Of a stretch of 64,000 bases of DNA, positions 11,332-27,169 are shown piece after piece. Each line of letters starts with the position of its first letter. The stretch's first letter is position 1. Origin of the DNA: Osedax fenrisi (taxonomy: Eukaryota > Annelida > Polychaeta > Sabellida > Siboglinidae); NCBI GenBank assembly GCA_964019155.1, contig OZ025241.1, positions 62,648,634-62,712,633 on the forward strand, in the 5' to 3' direction. The position numbers were made by a program, and so were the translations under genes. A model generated the notes under the pieces. That model searched no databases and was not told where the DNA came from. It saw nothing but the letters and a program-made list of their open reading frames with translations.

Positions 11332-13125
11332 TTACTTAGTCCCTTGCCCGGTATATCGTAAGGGGAATATGAATGGCTGCAACACAAGTTCTTCTCCATC
11401 CGTCACGGTTATGTGTAGCCTCTAGTAGTTGGGTCAGACCCATTTCTAACCCCACCAATTCCACTATAGTAATATATATGTATATATAACATATATGTTA
11501 TCCATCCAGTTTTGTCTGTGTCATCCTCTTCTTCTTTCCCCAACAACGCAACATTGTATACAATTATATAGGATATTTTTATGCAGACTATCGTAATGCA
11601 TCGTGTGACTAATATATGACATATTTATTCTCTTTACCGTTGATAGCTATCTCCTAGGAGATGCTCAACTTGACATATGCACTCAACAATTATGTGGTAT
11701 ACATAATCATTTGTTTGTCTTACTCTGTAGGTAATCCCCGGGATTCTTTTATAGGCTTCATGCTTAAATGCGGTAATTCTTCAATCCTGTCTTTCTGTGA
11801 GTTTCCAATTTTCGCAGACATAAAGTAGTATAGACAATATCAGTGATTTGTATAGTAGTATTTTTGTCAATAGTGATATATTTCGATTCTTCCATATAGT
11901 GAGTAAGATAACTAACGCAGAGGTTGCTGTCGCCATTATTATGTTTATCTCTGTTTCACTTTTTCCATCTTTTGTTAGAGTCGCACCCAAGTATTTGAAT
12001 GTATCTACTACTTCAAGAGGTTCATCGTTTATTATATATCGTTATCACTTCTGCTGTCAAATTATTTTCGAATTCGTTGACAAATATTTTCTTTTCTTGT
12101 AGCTGACCTACAATGTAGGTCCTACATACCATATGTCGCTGATCAGTTTGTTTGTGAGTTTTTGCAGCTCTGTGTTTGATCCTGCCATCAAGTCGATGTC
12201 TTCTGCAAATCTTAGGTCACATAGTTCATATCCTCCAACGACTATCGTGCTGTAATGGTCTTCTAGCGTATCTTGCATGATATTTTCTAGGAAGATTTTA
12301 AAGAGTGTTGGTGATAAAAAGGCATCCTTGTCGTACTCCTACCGACGTATTAAAGAAGGTCCCTGTGTTGCTGTTAACCAAAACGGCACTGTTTGTTTTA
12401 TATAAAGATTTTCGATTATTGCAATAATATTTTCATCTATATTGAAGTGTCTCATTACTTTCCATAATCCTTCGTGACAGAATCGATCAAGTGCATTTTT
12501 GAAGTAAACAAGATATGGTATAATTTTCTTCCGTGTTCAATATGTTTCTCTGCCATAATTCTGCAGTTTAATATCTGTTCGATTGTGCTTCTTTTCTTTA
12601 TGAAACCTGCTTACTCTTCAGCTAGGATATTTTCTGATATTGGATTTAGTCGATTTAAAATAATTATCAGCATGATCCAGCTTGGATATGATATCAGGCT
12701 AATAGTTTTATAATTGTTACACTTTATTAGACACCTTTATTTGGTATTGGAATAATTAACAATTCTGCCCATGCACCGAGGCATTCTTTCTTATCCCATA
12801 TTTTCTGACAAAGTAAAGTCATTGCTGTCAGTATTTGTGAACTGCCCTTTATAATTATCTTACTTGGTATGTTATCTATACCTGTTGATTTTCCTTTTTT
12901 TAGATTTCATATTGCATGTTCCACTTCTGATTTTAAAATCGGCAAGTTCTTTTCTACGCATGTACCTATTTCATCACTAAGTATATGTTCATCTAGATTT
13001 ATTTGATAGTTATAGAGTTCTTTACAATATTCTGTCCATCTTTTGACTATTTCTGATTCCTATGTTAAAATATTGCTATTTCTACTTTCCACGAAAGCGT
13101 GTTTATTATAGTGAAATATTTCATG
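11332..13125 (-). pseudogene. LINE ORF2 reverse transcriptase, decayed
   Basis: On the minus strand, in order: RWTEYCKELYN (about 13040), LKKG-KSTGIDNIPSKII (12870-12920), GFIKKRSTIEQI (12571-12610, preceded by a stop), LRFAEDIDLMAGS (12180-12218) and LGATLTKDGKSETEINI...LLYKSLILSILLYVCENW (11781-11990). The C-terminal stretch reads LLEATHNRDGWRRTCVAA. The order fits an endonuclease-type LINE. The catalytic FADD is FAED and several stops and frameshifts are present. The element ends in TAAGTAAGTAAG (antisense at 11329-11345), a typical simple 3' tail. Confidence 0.85.
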
Positions 13126-14640
13126 ATAGGCCAACCAACAAATACTATTGAAGGTAACATTTATAAAAATATACTTTAAAACATACATGATTATAATTAT
13201 ATATAATCATAATAATTATCAATAATACATAAACATATAGGATCGGATAATACAGTAAAGATTATTAAAATTAAATTGAACAATGATAGAAATAATTTGC
13301 ACATATTCATTGAAGTGATAGAAACAAAAATATTTTATATTTTATATATACAATTTTGTATATTGATTCAAAGTTAATAAACTAATTGTATACACATATA
13401 ATATAAAACATATTATATTAAAATAGCTTATAATACATTTTTATAATAAAATATTATAATAATTTATTTTTATTTTAAATATATATAATTTAATTTTAAG
13501 TATATCTAATTCAGAGATTAATAATAATAAATATAATATAAATTATTATAAATATTTATAAGATGAAAATTCAAAATACTATGTATATTATCTAGATAAA
13601 ATAAGATAACATTACTAATGTTATGTTAATATAAGAATATGATTAGATATGATCAGTTAATATGCCAGACATAATTTAATATTCTGTATCATTAATATTT
13701 ACAGAATAAAATATACTTAGTTGTTTGATTCCATAATGATGAAAATTAAAACCAAATTTGATACTAAGGAAATATAATTTACACATTATTATAAATTAAA
13801 GGAATACATATTAATTTAATATATAAATATTAATATATATTATATATATAATTTATATAATTTATATATATATATATATTCAATATATATTCAGATTATT
13901 TCTATAATATTGAAATTCAATGACCTTATGTCAGAGATACCAATAATGATTGTATTATTGTAATGGATATTAGATCAATAAGAGCGGATGTCACTTTGAT
14001 TAATTATTTTGTAATTGATAATAAATTCATGATATAATATGTTTCACTGAAACTTGATTACGTGAATTTGATTCTGGTGTAATCAGTGATATATATCGGG
14101 AGATACATATTCGTTTCTTCATAGTCCTAGATGTTTTGATAATATAGGTTGTAGTATTGGTGGTGGTATTTACATTTTGTAATATAATGTATACAATATT
14201 TTCTTACACCAACTATCGTCGATTAAATAATCTGGTTATTTAATAATGATGACACATCATTTCTTTGTCGAAAGCTAATTATAAATATATTTAATATTGT
14301 TAGGATTCGTGCAAATTGACAATTTAAATCTGAAATCAAGTTACATCATCTACGCAAGATCCCGAAGAGATATTAATAAATGTTTGAAATGTTAAAATAA
14401 ATACTTAGCTGATCGGTCTATAAAAGTCTCTTCAATAATAATCTGCAATTAAATGTTTTATTTCATACTTATGTTTCTAGTGTAATCATGCACCAGTTAT
14501 TCTGATAAAATATATAAAGAAATATATAACATTTTGTAGTATAACTCTTACCTATATGTTAATTTTCAATATTATCCAATGGTAATCATAGGACAGTATA
14601 ATTTATAATAAAAGCTAGCTCCATACTATTCTTCAATCTG
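13126..14640. other. AT-rich intergenic, no gene seen
   Basis: Might hold the decayed 5' part of the LINE ending at 11332, but no endonuclease motifs were found. Confidence 0.5.
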
Positions 14641-14649
14641 GGTTCTGAT

Positions 14650-14830
14650 TAGTGATGTAAATGATGCCGAGGCGATATTTTTGTTTATTGATGCGTAATG
14701 AGACTCTAACCAAACGAACCCAATCCGAGCAGAGACTCTAGCCAAACGAGCCCGAGCCGAGTTAATACTTTAGGTACCTGAGACTGAGACTGTGTCGATG
14801 CTTTAGATTTGAGCATCCTTTACATCACTA
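14650..14830. mobile_element. hAT-like foldback MITE, copy 2
   Basis: 181 bp with termini TAGTGATGTAAA, flanked by 8-bp repeats GTTCTGAT (14642-14649) and GTTCTGAG (14831-14838), one mismatch. The interior matches the copy at 323-588 in opposite orientation, with the same repeated CCGAGCC motifs. Non-coding and evidently mobilised in trans. Confidence 0.82.
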
Positions 14831-15080
14831 GTTCTGAGTCAGAACCTCTGATGATTCATCAGCATATTAGGGTTTATTCCACGGAGGATCTTACTGGAGT
14901 TGCTGATAACAATGATAGCGCCATAGTTGAACATATCTCTATCGCCTTACTTTGCAAAGTTCCAAACTTCCATTGAAGAATTTTAATAAACGTATGCTTT
15001 TAGCAGTACTTGTGAACTATATATAGTGTTATATAACGATATAACAATTATAAGTGTTCATGTATAGTTTATAGTATATA

Positions 15081-15983
15081 GGGGAAAGTAACCAAATACG
15101 GACACTTTAACAATAAATGGTCTTAGCATTTTATGACTCATTATTTTTATTCAAAAATTACATTATATTAATATTTTATGATTATAGATATTATTGTGAA
15201 TTTAAAATTTTAATTAATCTTTTAATTCCATATATAACGGGGGTGTCCGTATTCGGTACCCATGTCCGAATACGGATACCCTGTGTTATAATACGGAAAC
15301 CCTATATACCAATAGATAAACTATATATTATTGATGAATCAATCAGACAAACTATAATTACATTATTTATAATTAATTTTATGAAAAATGTATTCTAATT
15401 TAATTAGTTAATAATTTATTTATTTTTATTATTTTTTTATTAATAATACAATTTAAATATCTAAATAATAATTTTGTTAAATTTATCTTTATTGGTGGTA
15501 TTAATATTATAACGTACGCGATTTCTATGAATATCAGAATAGTGCATACTCTGCACGCTGCTTGGTTATAGGGTGTCCGTATTAAGACATCTAGAGTGTC
15601 CGTATTAGGAACTTATATGACATCTAGATATATGCTTATAACTTAATGAATATTTGATACAAAATATAGAAATTATATATATAATTTTAGAATGTTTTAT
15701 TATTTAATAATATAATGTTATATTTTATATCGATACATTTGTATAATCTTGAGAAGTTTTTAAGTTGAAATTTTTTTCATAAATTTAAAAACGTAATAAA
15801 AAAATCAGTTTATTGGATATATTAGCAATATTTTGTATAATTCAAAAATAAAAAATACTTTATTAGACTATTTTTATAATTATGAATATTTTATTCATTA
15901 AACATTTTTTTGTAGGATTTATGGTTTCTGAGATACCGAGAGTGTCCGTATTCGAGCACTGTCCGTATTCGGTTACTTTCCCC
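15081..15983. mobile_element. TA-flanked MITE family 1, copy 2
   Basis: 903 bp between TA dinucleotides. Tips GGGGAAAGTAACC and GGTTACTTTCCCC, each followed inward by repeated GTCCGTATT motifs. The frame at 15117-15398 lies wholly in the element and is a chance reading. Confidence 0.88.
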
Positions 15984-16421
15984 TATATATACAGTATACT
16001 GTAGCCGAGAAAGCTCGAGCTGGTAAGGTAGTATACAATATATATAGGTATATCAACCGTTATAGCTATGCTACTTCTCTAAGAAGTGAACTTTTTATAT
16101 TATCTATGTTACGTGATTTATATTATAAATTATGATCAATAAATTAATAAATTTGAATTTATAAAATAATCATAACAAATATAGTAAGAATGTTCATTAT
16201 ATTTTATATAGATGTCTATATTTTCACAATATATATTTACCTATAGGTAATATGTCGAATTAATATAATAAATAGTAGGAATGTTTAGGTATACCTATAC
16301 ATATATGTATACATATGTATTAAAACTATATTTTATTAATAATTAAGTTTATACATTAATAATGATAGTTATATAATATATAATATATTATATATGTATA
16401 TATATATATATATTTATTACC

Positions 16422-16990
16422 TAAAACTTATTAATGCTCTTGTGTTATCTAGAATAGATTACTGTGAATCACTTTTAATGTCACAAATAACACCGATATA
16501 AAAAAGTAGACAGGATTATTAAAGGATTATTACAGTGCTACTATAGTGTGCTACTATATGCTACTATGTATACATGACTTATTTATAATGTTAATCGCCG
16601 GGACCATGCGCTTATAGAATTGGTCCAACATAATCTTAAGTGGATTTCATTTAGAAAGCGATGCAAGCAACGTTTGCTATGGTATATATAGTATAGTATA
16701 TAGTATACATAGTATACATAGCATATATTCTTAGCACAAAACACTTTATTAATAGGTAAGCATGTATATTTAAACAATCTCTTGAAATGTGGAGCGATAT
16801 CGAGGCAAATCAGAACATCGTGTGCTATTAGACGGAGGTATACCACTAGTATACTACTCGAAATGTATTCAATTCTCGTGCATTAATTCTCATCTGTTGT
16901 TCCTCGTACGTGGAATAGCCTACCATATATGGTCTACGAAATATCACATCATCGTTACATTTTAAAATTAAAAAACCACTTAAACTATAT
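16422..16990 (+). pseudogene. L2/CR1-like LINE ORF2, C-terminal remnant
   Basis: The plus strand reads INALVLSRIDYCESLLMSQI, then HALIELVQHNLKWISFRKRC and VVPRTWNSLPYMVYEI...LKLKNHL. The blocks AL..SR.DYCN.L, LHWLPI..R and P..WNSLP are the usual end of L2/CR1/Jockey-type ORF2. Broken by stops and a TATAGTATA insertion at 16680-16730. Confidence 0.8.
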
Positions 16991-19556
<2,566 letters not shown>

Positions 19557-20404
19557 AGGGAAAGTATCCGAATGCGTATCCTGCTAAAAAATGTTTAATT
19601 AATAAAATATTCAGAATTATATAAATATCTATATAAGTATTTTTTATTTTTTAATTATTTAAAATAATTCTGATATATTCAATAAACAGCTTTTTTTATT
19701 AAGTTTTTAAATTTACGAAAAAATATTGCAACTTAAAACCTTCTTTAGCATATACAAATGTATAGATATAAAATATAACAATATATTATTAACAAGTAAA
19801 TCATTCTAAATAGTATATTCATAATTTCTTTATTTTGTATCGAATATTAATCAAGTTATATGCATATATCTCTATGACCAATCAGTGCGCAGCGTTTGAA
19901 CTATTCTAATTTTCTTTAAAATCGCTTTCGTTATAATATTAATACCACCAATGAAACTATACATATATGTAGATGTATATCTAATAATGTTCTTATTTAG
20001 ATACTTTACTTGTAATTATTAATTTATAAAATAATAAAAAATCAATAAATTAATTACTAATTAAATTATATTAAATTATTTATAATATTAATTATAAATA
20101 ATTTAATTTATCTGATTGGTTCATCAATAATATATAGTATGTATATATATAATATATAATATCCTAGTAGTATATGGGATATCCGTATTATAACACATGG
20201 GGACCGTATTCGAACATGGGTACCCAATACGGACACCTTAATTGTCTATGGAATATAAATTTTAAATACAATTTAAAAATAACTATAATATTTATAAACT
20301 TATAATATAAATATAAATATATTATAATTTTTGAATATAAATATTGAGTCATCACATTTTAAGACCACTTATTGTTAAAGTGTCCGTATTAGGTAACTTT
20401 ACCC
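19557..20404. mobile_element. TA-flanked MITE family 1, copy 3 (degraded)
   Basis: Opposite orientation to copies 1 and 2. The left tip has decayed (GGGAAAGTATCCGAATGCG); the right end GTGTCCGTATTAGGTAACTTT is clear. Confidence 0.78.
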
Positions 20405-20456
20405 TACTGAGTATTTAAATAAATGCACTATTAATGAACTCTCCGTTTTATGTTAA

Positions 20457-20492
<36 letters not shown>

Positions 20493-20774
20493 GGTGTATA
20501 CACCATTAGTACATATACCAACGATAAAGTATATGTTTATTTCATTTAAGAATAGAGCTATACCATACTCTTTGGGATAATATAGTAAATAACTTACCTT
20601 ACCAAGTCTAGCTATCTCGGCATTCTATGACGCGTTTCCGACATACCTGTTTATCATCGTTTTCGGAAACTCGTTTGGAGTGCAAAAAGCATCGTCGATT
20701 AATTGATCGATAAAAGTTCCTTTCGGTGTTCCTCAGTCTCATTTACCGTAGTTAGGCTCCCATGGGAGTACGTA

Positions 20775-21675
20775 GGGGAAAGTAACCGAATATGGACAGT
20801 GCCCGAATTCGGACACTCAGTATCTCAGAAACCATAAATCCTAAAAAATAATGTTTATTAATAAAATATTCATAATTTAAGTCTAACAAAATATTGTTTA
20901 TTTTTTTATAATTCAAAATATTGCTAACATTATAAATCCAATAAACTGATTTTTTTATTACGTTTTAAAATTTATGAAAAAAAAAGTCAACTCAAAACCT
21001 TCTCAAGAATATACAAATGTATCGATATACAATATGACATTATATTATTAAAAATTAAAGCATTCTAAAATTATATATATATAATTTCTATATTTGTTAT
21101 CAAATATTCATTAAGTTATAAGTATATATCTAGAGGTTATATAAGTTCCTAATACGGACACTCTAGATGTATTAATACGGACACCCTATAACCAATCAGC
21201 GCGCAGCGTATGAACTTTTCTGATTTTCATAAAAATCGCGTGCGTTATAATATTAATACCAACAATAAATCTAAATCTAATTTTTTTTTTATTTAGATAC
21301 CAAATTGTATTATTAATTAAAAAAATAATAAAAAAAAATAAGTTATTAACTAATTAAATTAGAATAAATTATTCATCAAATTAATTATAAATAATGTAAT
21401 TGTAATTTGTCAGATTGATTCATCAATAATATATAGTTTATCTAGTGGCATTTAGGGTGTCTGTATTATAACACAGGGTGTCCGTATTCGGACATGGGTA
21501 CCGAATACGGACACCCCCGTTATCTATGGAATTAAAAGATTAAATAAAATTTTAAAATCACAATAATATCGTAATCATATAATATTAATATATTATAATT
21601 TTTGAATAAAAATAATGAATCATAAAATGTTAAGACCGTTTATTGTTAAAGTGTCCGTATTAGGTTACTTTCCCC
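20775..21675. mobile_element. TA-flanked MITE family 1, copy 4
   Basis: 901 bp between TA dinucleotides, intact tips GGGGAAAGTAACC/GGTTACTTTCCCC, subterminal GGACAC/GTCCGTATT repeats, and a central ACCAATCAGCGCGCAGCG block. It sits 370 bp from copy 3 in the same orientation. Confidence 0.88.
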
Positions 21676-22049
21676 TATGGTACTATACTACCTTATACCT
21701 GGCACTATAGTCGATCTATAACTCTGAATATCCAATAACCTTAATATCCAACGGTGGCCGATAAAACGCAGTCGTTATTGACTGGTCATTTCTGAGATTG
21801 TGGGTATGTTACCGTAGAGTTATTCGTTTATTTTATACTCTCTTCAGGACTGGATTAGAGCTGCTACTAGAATCCGTATGTAATTTCCCTTTAGTCTTTG
21901 TCTTACGACCTTGCTATATCAAACTACTCTATAGCGACATACTCTATAGAGTCCATGTTGTCGACATCGCTTATGAAAGTTTACCGGATGTCCGTGTCAT
22001 TGTTAAGGTATGTCCAATAATGAAGTTTAATCTTTCCAGCCTATATTTT

Positions 22050-22900
22050 CTTGTATACTCTTGGACTTAATTTCGGTTGAGCGGTGATTATTCTGCGATC
22101 TGAATCAACACTGATAAATTAGTTACATACTCTGCGCTTTTTTGTTCTTTCTACCATTTCTTGTTTATCATTGTATATTCCAATTGGGTATTATTTCCGG
22201 TTGAAAAATGTGTGTCCATAATGAACAACATATTTTATTTATATTTTGTATTGAAACATAACTAATTATTTTCTTGTATGTAATATTTTACTATCATGTC
22301 GTTTCTGTTTTATCTCAGCATGCAGGGCAAATGTGTAATCTTTTCCAATACCAAGATGAGCATTGAAGTCTCCAGTAGCGATATTTATGTTATGTTTGGT
22401 ATTTGTTTTGTAGCAGATTATAATTTTGGTAGAAAGTTTCTACTTCAATGAAATCACTTACATTTTCTGGGCAATATCATGCAGTGATTGAGATTTACGT
22501 GTTTCCATTGAAATGTAATGTTATTGTTCTTTGCGATATTACTTCAATGATTGATAGTATACTGTAGCATATGCGCTTAGTAATACCCATATACTATAGC
22601 ATATATGCTGTTTTCTAAGTTGAAAAGGTAACTAATCTTAAAGTTATGTTCTTTTGATTATATCAATTCATATATAAATCGGAACTTTTATATACAGATA
22701 ATATCATGGTTTGTTACTTCGGCAGAGTCTATATGTTCTGATAGTTGTCCATATTTGTGTAGTTTTTGGACGTTGAAAGTTCCTATACATCACTTTATTT
22801 CCTTTATCATGAGTGTTGGTCATTTTGACATAACGGCTAATTTTCTAACGCAACCTAATTCGGAATTACAGACGCACTCCGTGTTTTACCGCGGGACAGG
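22050..22900 (-). pseudogene. LINE APE-type endonuclease domain, decayed
   Basis: Minus strand: IGTFNVQKLHKYGQLSEHI (22735-22795, the N-terminal GT.NV motif), ATGDFNAHLGIGKDYTFALH (22310-22380, catalytic GDFNA) and SDRRIITAQPKLS (about 22075-22110, where the family has SDHR). These are the ordered motifs of an apurinic-type endonuclease. Stops and gaps separate them. It may belong to the same family as the reverse transcriptase at 11-13 kb. Confidence 0.8.
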
Positions 22901-23596
22901 CGATGCTTGAATATATGTGTATTTATATCATGTCATGGTTTAAAACATGATACGCAATTGATTCCAATGTCTAAATAAAACATAGGGCGATCACTATTTT
23001 AAATACAGGCTAAACGGTTCTCTCTAATAGAGGTTTGTTCCTTGCTGAAAATATACTTTTCAAATGTGAAATAGGAAATCCACCACACATTGCTTAGCGT
23101 ATCCTGTACGTCGTACAGTGCACGGGTGGCTAAATGGTTATTTTGCTTTTCTAAAAGGCAAACCAGGATTTTATCCGGTATTACTTATTGCTTATTCGCA
23201 GCTAGCCACTATATCTTATGATCTTTCTCATAACCTCAACCTGGGGAACCCGTATATACATATACATATAGGATAAGAACCCTATGTGAGATATCATCAC
23301 CACAACACTAACACATATTTATTATAACGTGTTTTAACTAGGTGTTAATTAGATAAAAAAACAAAAACATACAAACTGAAGGGACACCCTTTCTAAATTA
23401 GCAAAAATATCATACTATTTAGAACACAACACACATGATTACGTAATGGAATCATCGTAACTAATGTGATTAAGTATATTTATATATTACCTATACTTAT
23501 ATATGTGAGTTATTAAAACTAACTTCAGATAAAGTTACCCTTTTGGAATTGAAAAATTAATATTTTTTGGAATAAAGTTAAATGTAAATGAATGTA

Positions 23597-23746
23597 GGGG
23601 AACGTAACCTAATACGGACACTTTAAAAATAAATGGTCTTAACATTTTATGACTCATTATTTGTATTCATAAATTTCAATATATTAATATTATATTATTA
23701 TAGATATCATTGTTATTTTAAAATTTTATTTAATCTTTTAATTCCA
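23597..23746. mobile_element. TA-flanked MITE family 1, truncated copy 5
   Basis: Only the first 150 bp of the family remains (GGGGAACGTAACCTAATACG tip through TTTAATTCCATA). It is cut off against the LINE remnant at 23790-24160. Confidence 0.8.
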
Positions 23747-23789
23747 TAAACCTTGTAACCTTGTAACCAATTTGTTTAGACACTGCGAT

Positions 23790-24160
23790 CAACATCAGTA
23801 ATGAGTTTTCGGCGGTGTATCGTATATTAATTATTATAAGCTATATTAAATAGATATGTTTTCAATTTGACTTTAAAGGTGTGGTCAGAAACTATAGATC
23901 TAATTGAGTGAGGTAGGGAGTTCCATAGTTTAGGTGATATTATAGAAAAAGAAGATTCCTGTTTTTTATTAAGTGATAAAGTTATTGGTATATTTAGTTT
24001 GTATTTATGTATTGTTCGTTGTGGTCGGGATGACTTGTAGTTCGTAAGTAGTTCAGTAAGATAGTCAGGTTTATTATTATGGGTGGCATGGTGGGTCAGT
24101 AGGAGTAATGTGTATTGTATGCGGTAAGGGATGGGTAGCCAGTAGTGTTGGAAACGGTTT
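23790..24160 (-). pseudogene. L2/CR1-like LINE ORF2, C-terminal remnant
   Basis: The minus strand reads HYWLPIPYRIQYTLLLLTHH, KPDYLTELLTNY, LNIPITLSLNKKQESSFSII and SPKLWNSLPHSIRS...FKVKLKTYLFN. Better preserved than the copy at 16.4 kb and apparently without internal stops, but only the last 115-120 codons remain. Truncated at both sides. Confidence 0.82.
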
Positions 24161-24385
24161 CGAATATCGAATCGAATATTCGAATAATTGAATATTCGAT
24201 TCTTTCAAATAGTAAATTTTCGAATTTAACAGATATTCGAAAATGTCGAATACCTAAATCTAATTATTCGAAAATGTCGAATACCTAAATCTAATTATTC
24301 GAAAATGTCGAATACCTAAATCTAATTATTCGAAAATATCTAATACCTAAATCTAAGTATTCGAAAAATTCGAATATCAAAATTA
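24142..24385. repeat. TTCGAA-rich region with a 31-bp minisatellite; possible hAT end
   Basis: CAGTAGTGTTGGAAACGG at the left resembles a hAT terminus. Next come CGAATATTCGAATA palindromes and four to five 31-bp units (ATTCGAAAATGTCGAATACC core) at 24230-24365. The units are exact in length, with few substitutions. Confidence 0.7.
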
Positions 24386-24785
24386 AACTATTAAAAAAAA
24401 CGGTAAAAGGGGAGACGATCATAAAGGACGCGTCCTTTATGTACTCGCGAGTTGTGTCTCAAAGGTTAAACTTGACATGTAGGCTTGTGTAGGCTTGGCG
24501 ATATATTCATATCCAGTAGACAATTAAGTGACAGATAACTAATATAGAAAAGTCGTCTCCTATTCCTTAATTTTTCTGGCGTCATGAATGAGCGCTAGAC
24601 TAGCGCCGCTAGTTTTACTACTTATTCTATATTTAACTATGACTCATCATATGCTAACATCGTGAACATCGATATAAAATACTATAAACGCTAATTGGAT
24701 TATATAGTATTGTAGATAGTTTCACACTATGCAGTGCACAGAGCTATTATTACACAGCAATACATGTATGATTCAGGGACAAAGA

Positions 24786-24826
<41 letters not shown>

Positions 24827-24847
24827 TATACATACACACATATAAAT

Positions 24848-24892
<45 letters not shown>

Positions 24893-25034
24893 CAATTTAT
24901 GTCCAGAGAAATTAGACTAATTGATATTCATTGATCATTAATCAAAATTCATAACCCTTTTTAATTATATTACATTATATTATTATATATATTTGTCAAT
25001 ATAAATAATTATTATTATTTTTAATTATTAGATA

Positions 25035-25660
25035 TATTTACTATTTGAATCCTTCAAAGTGTATTTATTTACTATTTTAAACCTTTAAAATGAATAATTT
25101 AACTATTAGAAAACTTTGTATACTTAACTTAATACAAATAATACTATTGTAAACCTTCGAAGTGTATTTATTTACTATTTTACACCTTAGAAATGAATAA
25201 TTTAACTATTTGAAAACTTAGAATACTTAAATTAATACAAATAATACTATTTAAAACCTTAGAAGTGTATATATTTACTATTTTACACCTTAGAAATGAA
25301 TAATTTAACTATTTGAAAACTTCGAATACTTAATTTAATACAAATAATACTATTTAAAACCTTCGAATTGTATCTAATTAGTATTTTAAACCTTCGAAAT
25401 GATTAATTTACCTATTAGAAAACTTTGTATACTTAATTTAATAAAATAATACTATTTGAAACCTTCGAAGTATATTTATTTACTATTCGAAAACCTTCGA
25501 ATACTTAATTTAATAAAAATATTACTATTTGAAACCTTCGAAGTGTATTTATTTACTATTCGAAACCTTCGAATACTTAATTTAATAAAATAATACTATT
25601 TGAAACCTTCGAAGTATATTTATTTACTATTCGAAACCTTCGAATACTTAATTTAATAAA
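25035..25660. repeat. TTCGAA tandem satellite
   Basis: About seven units with the core ACTATT[C/T]GAAACCTTCGAA. The first units are about 100-115 bp long and diverged (TTAGAA, TTTAAA variants). The last three are about 71 bp and nearly identical, so the array homogenised at its right side. It is directly followed by the truncated MITE at 25665. Confidence 0.8.
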
Positions 25661-25664
25661 AAAA

Positions 25665-26385
25665 ATTTAATTATTCAAAATATTTCTGATATATCCATAT
25701 ATTATCCATAAACTTATTTTTGTATTTCTCTTTTAAATTTATGGAAAAAAATGTCAACTTAAAACCTTCTCAAGAATATACAAATGTATCGATATAAAAT
25801 GTAACACTATGTTATTAAAAAATAAAGCATTCTAAAATTATATATATATAATTTCTATATTTGTTATTAAACATTCATTAGGATATAAGCATATATCTAG
25901 ATATCATATAAATCCCTAATACGGAAACTCTAGATGTCTTAATACGGAAAGTGTCCATCGGACACCCTATAACCAATCAGCGCGCTGTTATTAATTAAAA
26001 AAATTATAAAAATAAATAAATTATTAATTAATTAAATTAGAATAAATTGTTCATAAAATTAATTATAAATAATGTAATTGTAATTTGTATGATTGATTCA
26101 TCAATAATAAATAGTTTATCTATATATAGTATATATATATATACACCTATAGGGTGTCCGTATTATAACACAGGGTATCCTTATTCGGATATGTGTACCG
26201 AATACGGACCTCCCCGTTATCTATGTAATTAAAAGATTAAATAAAATTTTAAAATCACAATAATATCTATAATCATATAATATTAATATATTGTAATTTT
26301 TGAATAAAAATAATGAGTCATAAAATGTTAAGACCATTGTTAAGACCATTTATTGTTAAAGTGTCCATATTAGGTTACTTTCCCC
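25665..26385. mobile_element. TA-flanked MITE family 1, copy 6, 5'-truncated
   Basis: It lacks the first terminus, starting at the family's internal TTTAATTATTCAAAATATT, and ends in GGTTACTTTCCCC plus TA. An isolated other-end fragment (GTCCGTATTCGGTTACTTTC) lies at 26455-26511. The frame at 26047-26232 is internal noise. Confidence 0.8.
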
Positions 26386-27169
26386 TATATTAATTAAATA
26401 AAATTGAAATCTAATAAATAACCTAATTAATTTATTGTATTCATTAAACAAGTTTTGTATGGTTTATGATTTCTGAGATACCGAGAATGTCCGTATTCGG
26501 TTACTTTCCCCTATATATTGAGTTCACTTAAATATAGTTATCTCTTGATTTAGTTACGTTTATTTTATTTCATGATATTTTCTTATCACAAATCAAATAT
26601 ATATTTGATTAATTCAACACTATTGCTTACTTACTTATTTCCGATACGAGAGACAGTGCGGTAATATGAGATATCTGTGAGAACAACTGTATCATTGACA
26701 TCTATCAACACATTTATTCGTTAATTCACTAGTTAATAATCCAGACCAAGTAGGTATTTAACCTATACTTATTGTCTTACTAGCACTTTTCATTCAACCC
26801 ATATATCTTAATAGGTTATCCTATCATATTTTCATAGGTATACCTTTGATATGTATATATATATATAAATTAACTTAGAATGATGTTCTTTACATCTCTT
26901 GCATAATAAATGTTCGTAATTACCAACTGATCGTTTATTTAACAGATCAAAATACATTCGTCTTTATTTGGTGATACGATCCGTACGGTATACGCTTATA
27001 TTGAGACGCCTTATACGCGTATTAGACCCGACCCCTAAATGATTATTTGTAATAACTTATTCAATATTAAATATTTTTATTTGACATTTTGTAAATAAGG
27101 TAATATTATGGTAATAAATAATGTGGCTATTTTAAATTTTTGATATAATTATATTTACAAGAATAAACA

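Noticed and set aside
15117..15398. 93-codon frame, and the 61-codon frame at 26047
   Set aside because: Both lie inside non-coding family 1 MITEs and are not conserved among the copies.
21798..22070. 90-codon plus-strand frame
   Set aside because: No family resemblance; it overlaps the minus-strand LINE remnant.
24230..24365. CRISPR-like array of 31-bp units
   Set aside because: No variable spacers; it is a plain head-to-tail minisatellite in eukaryotic DNA.
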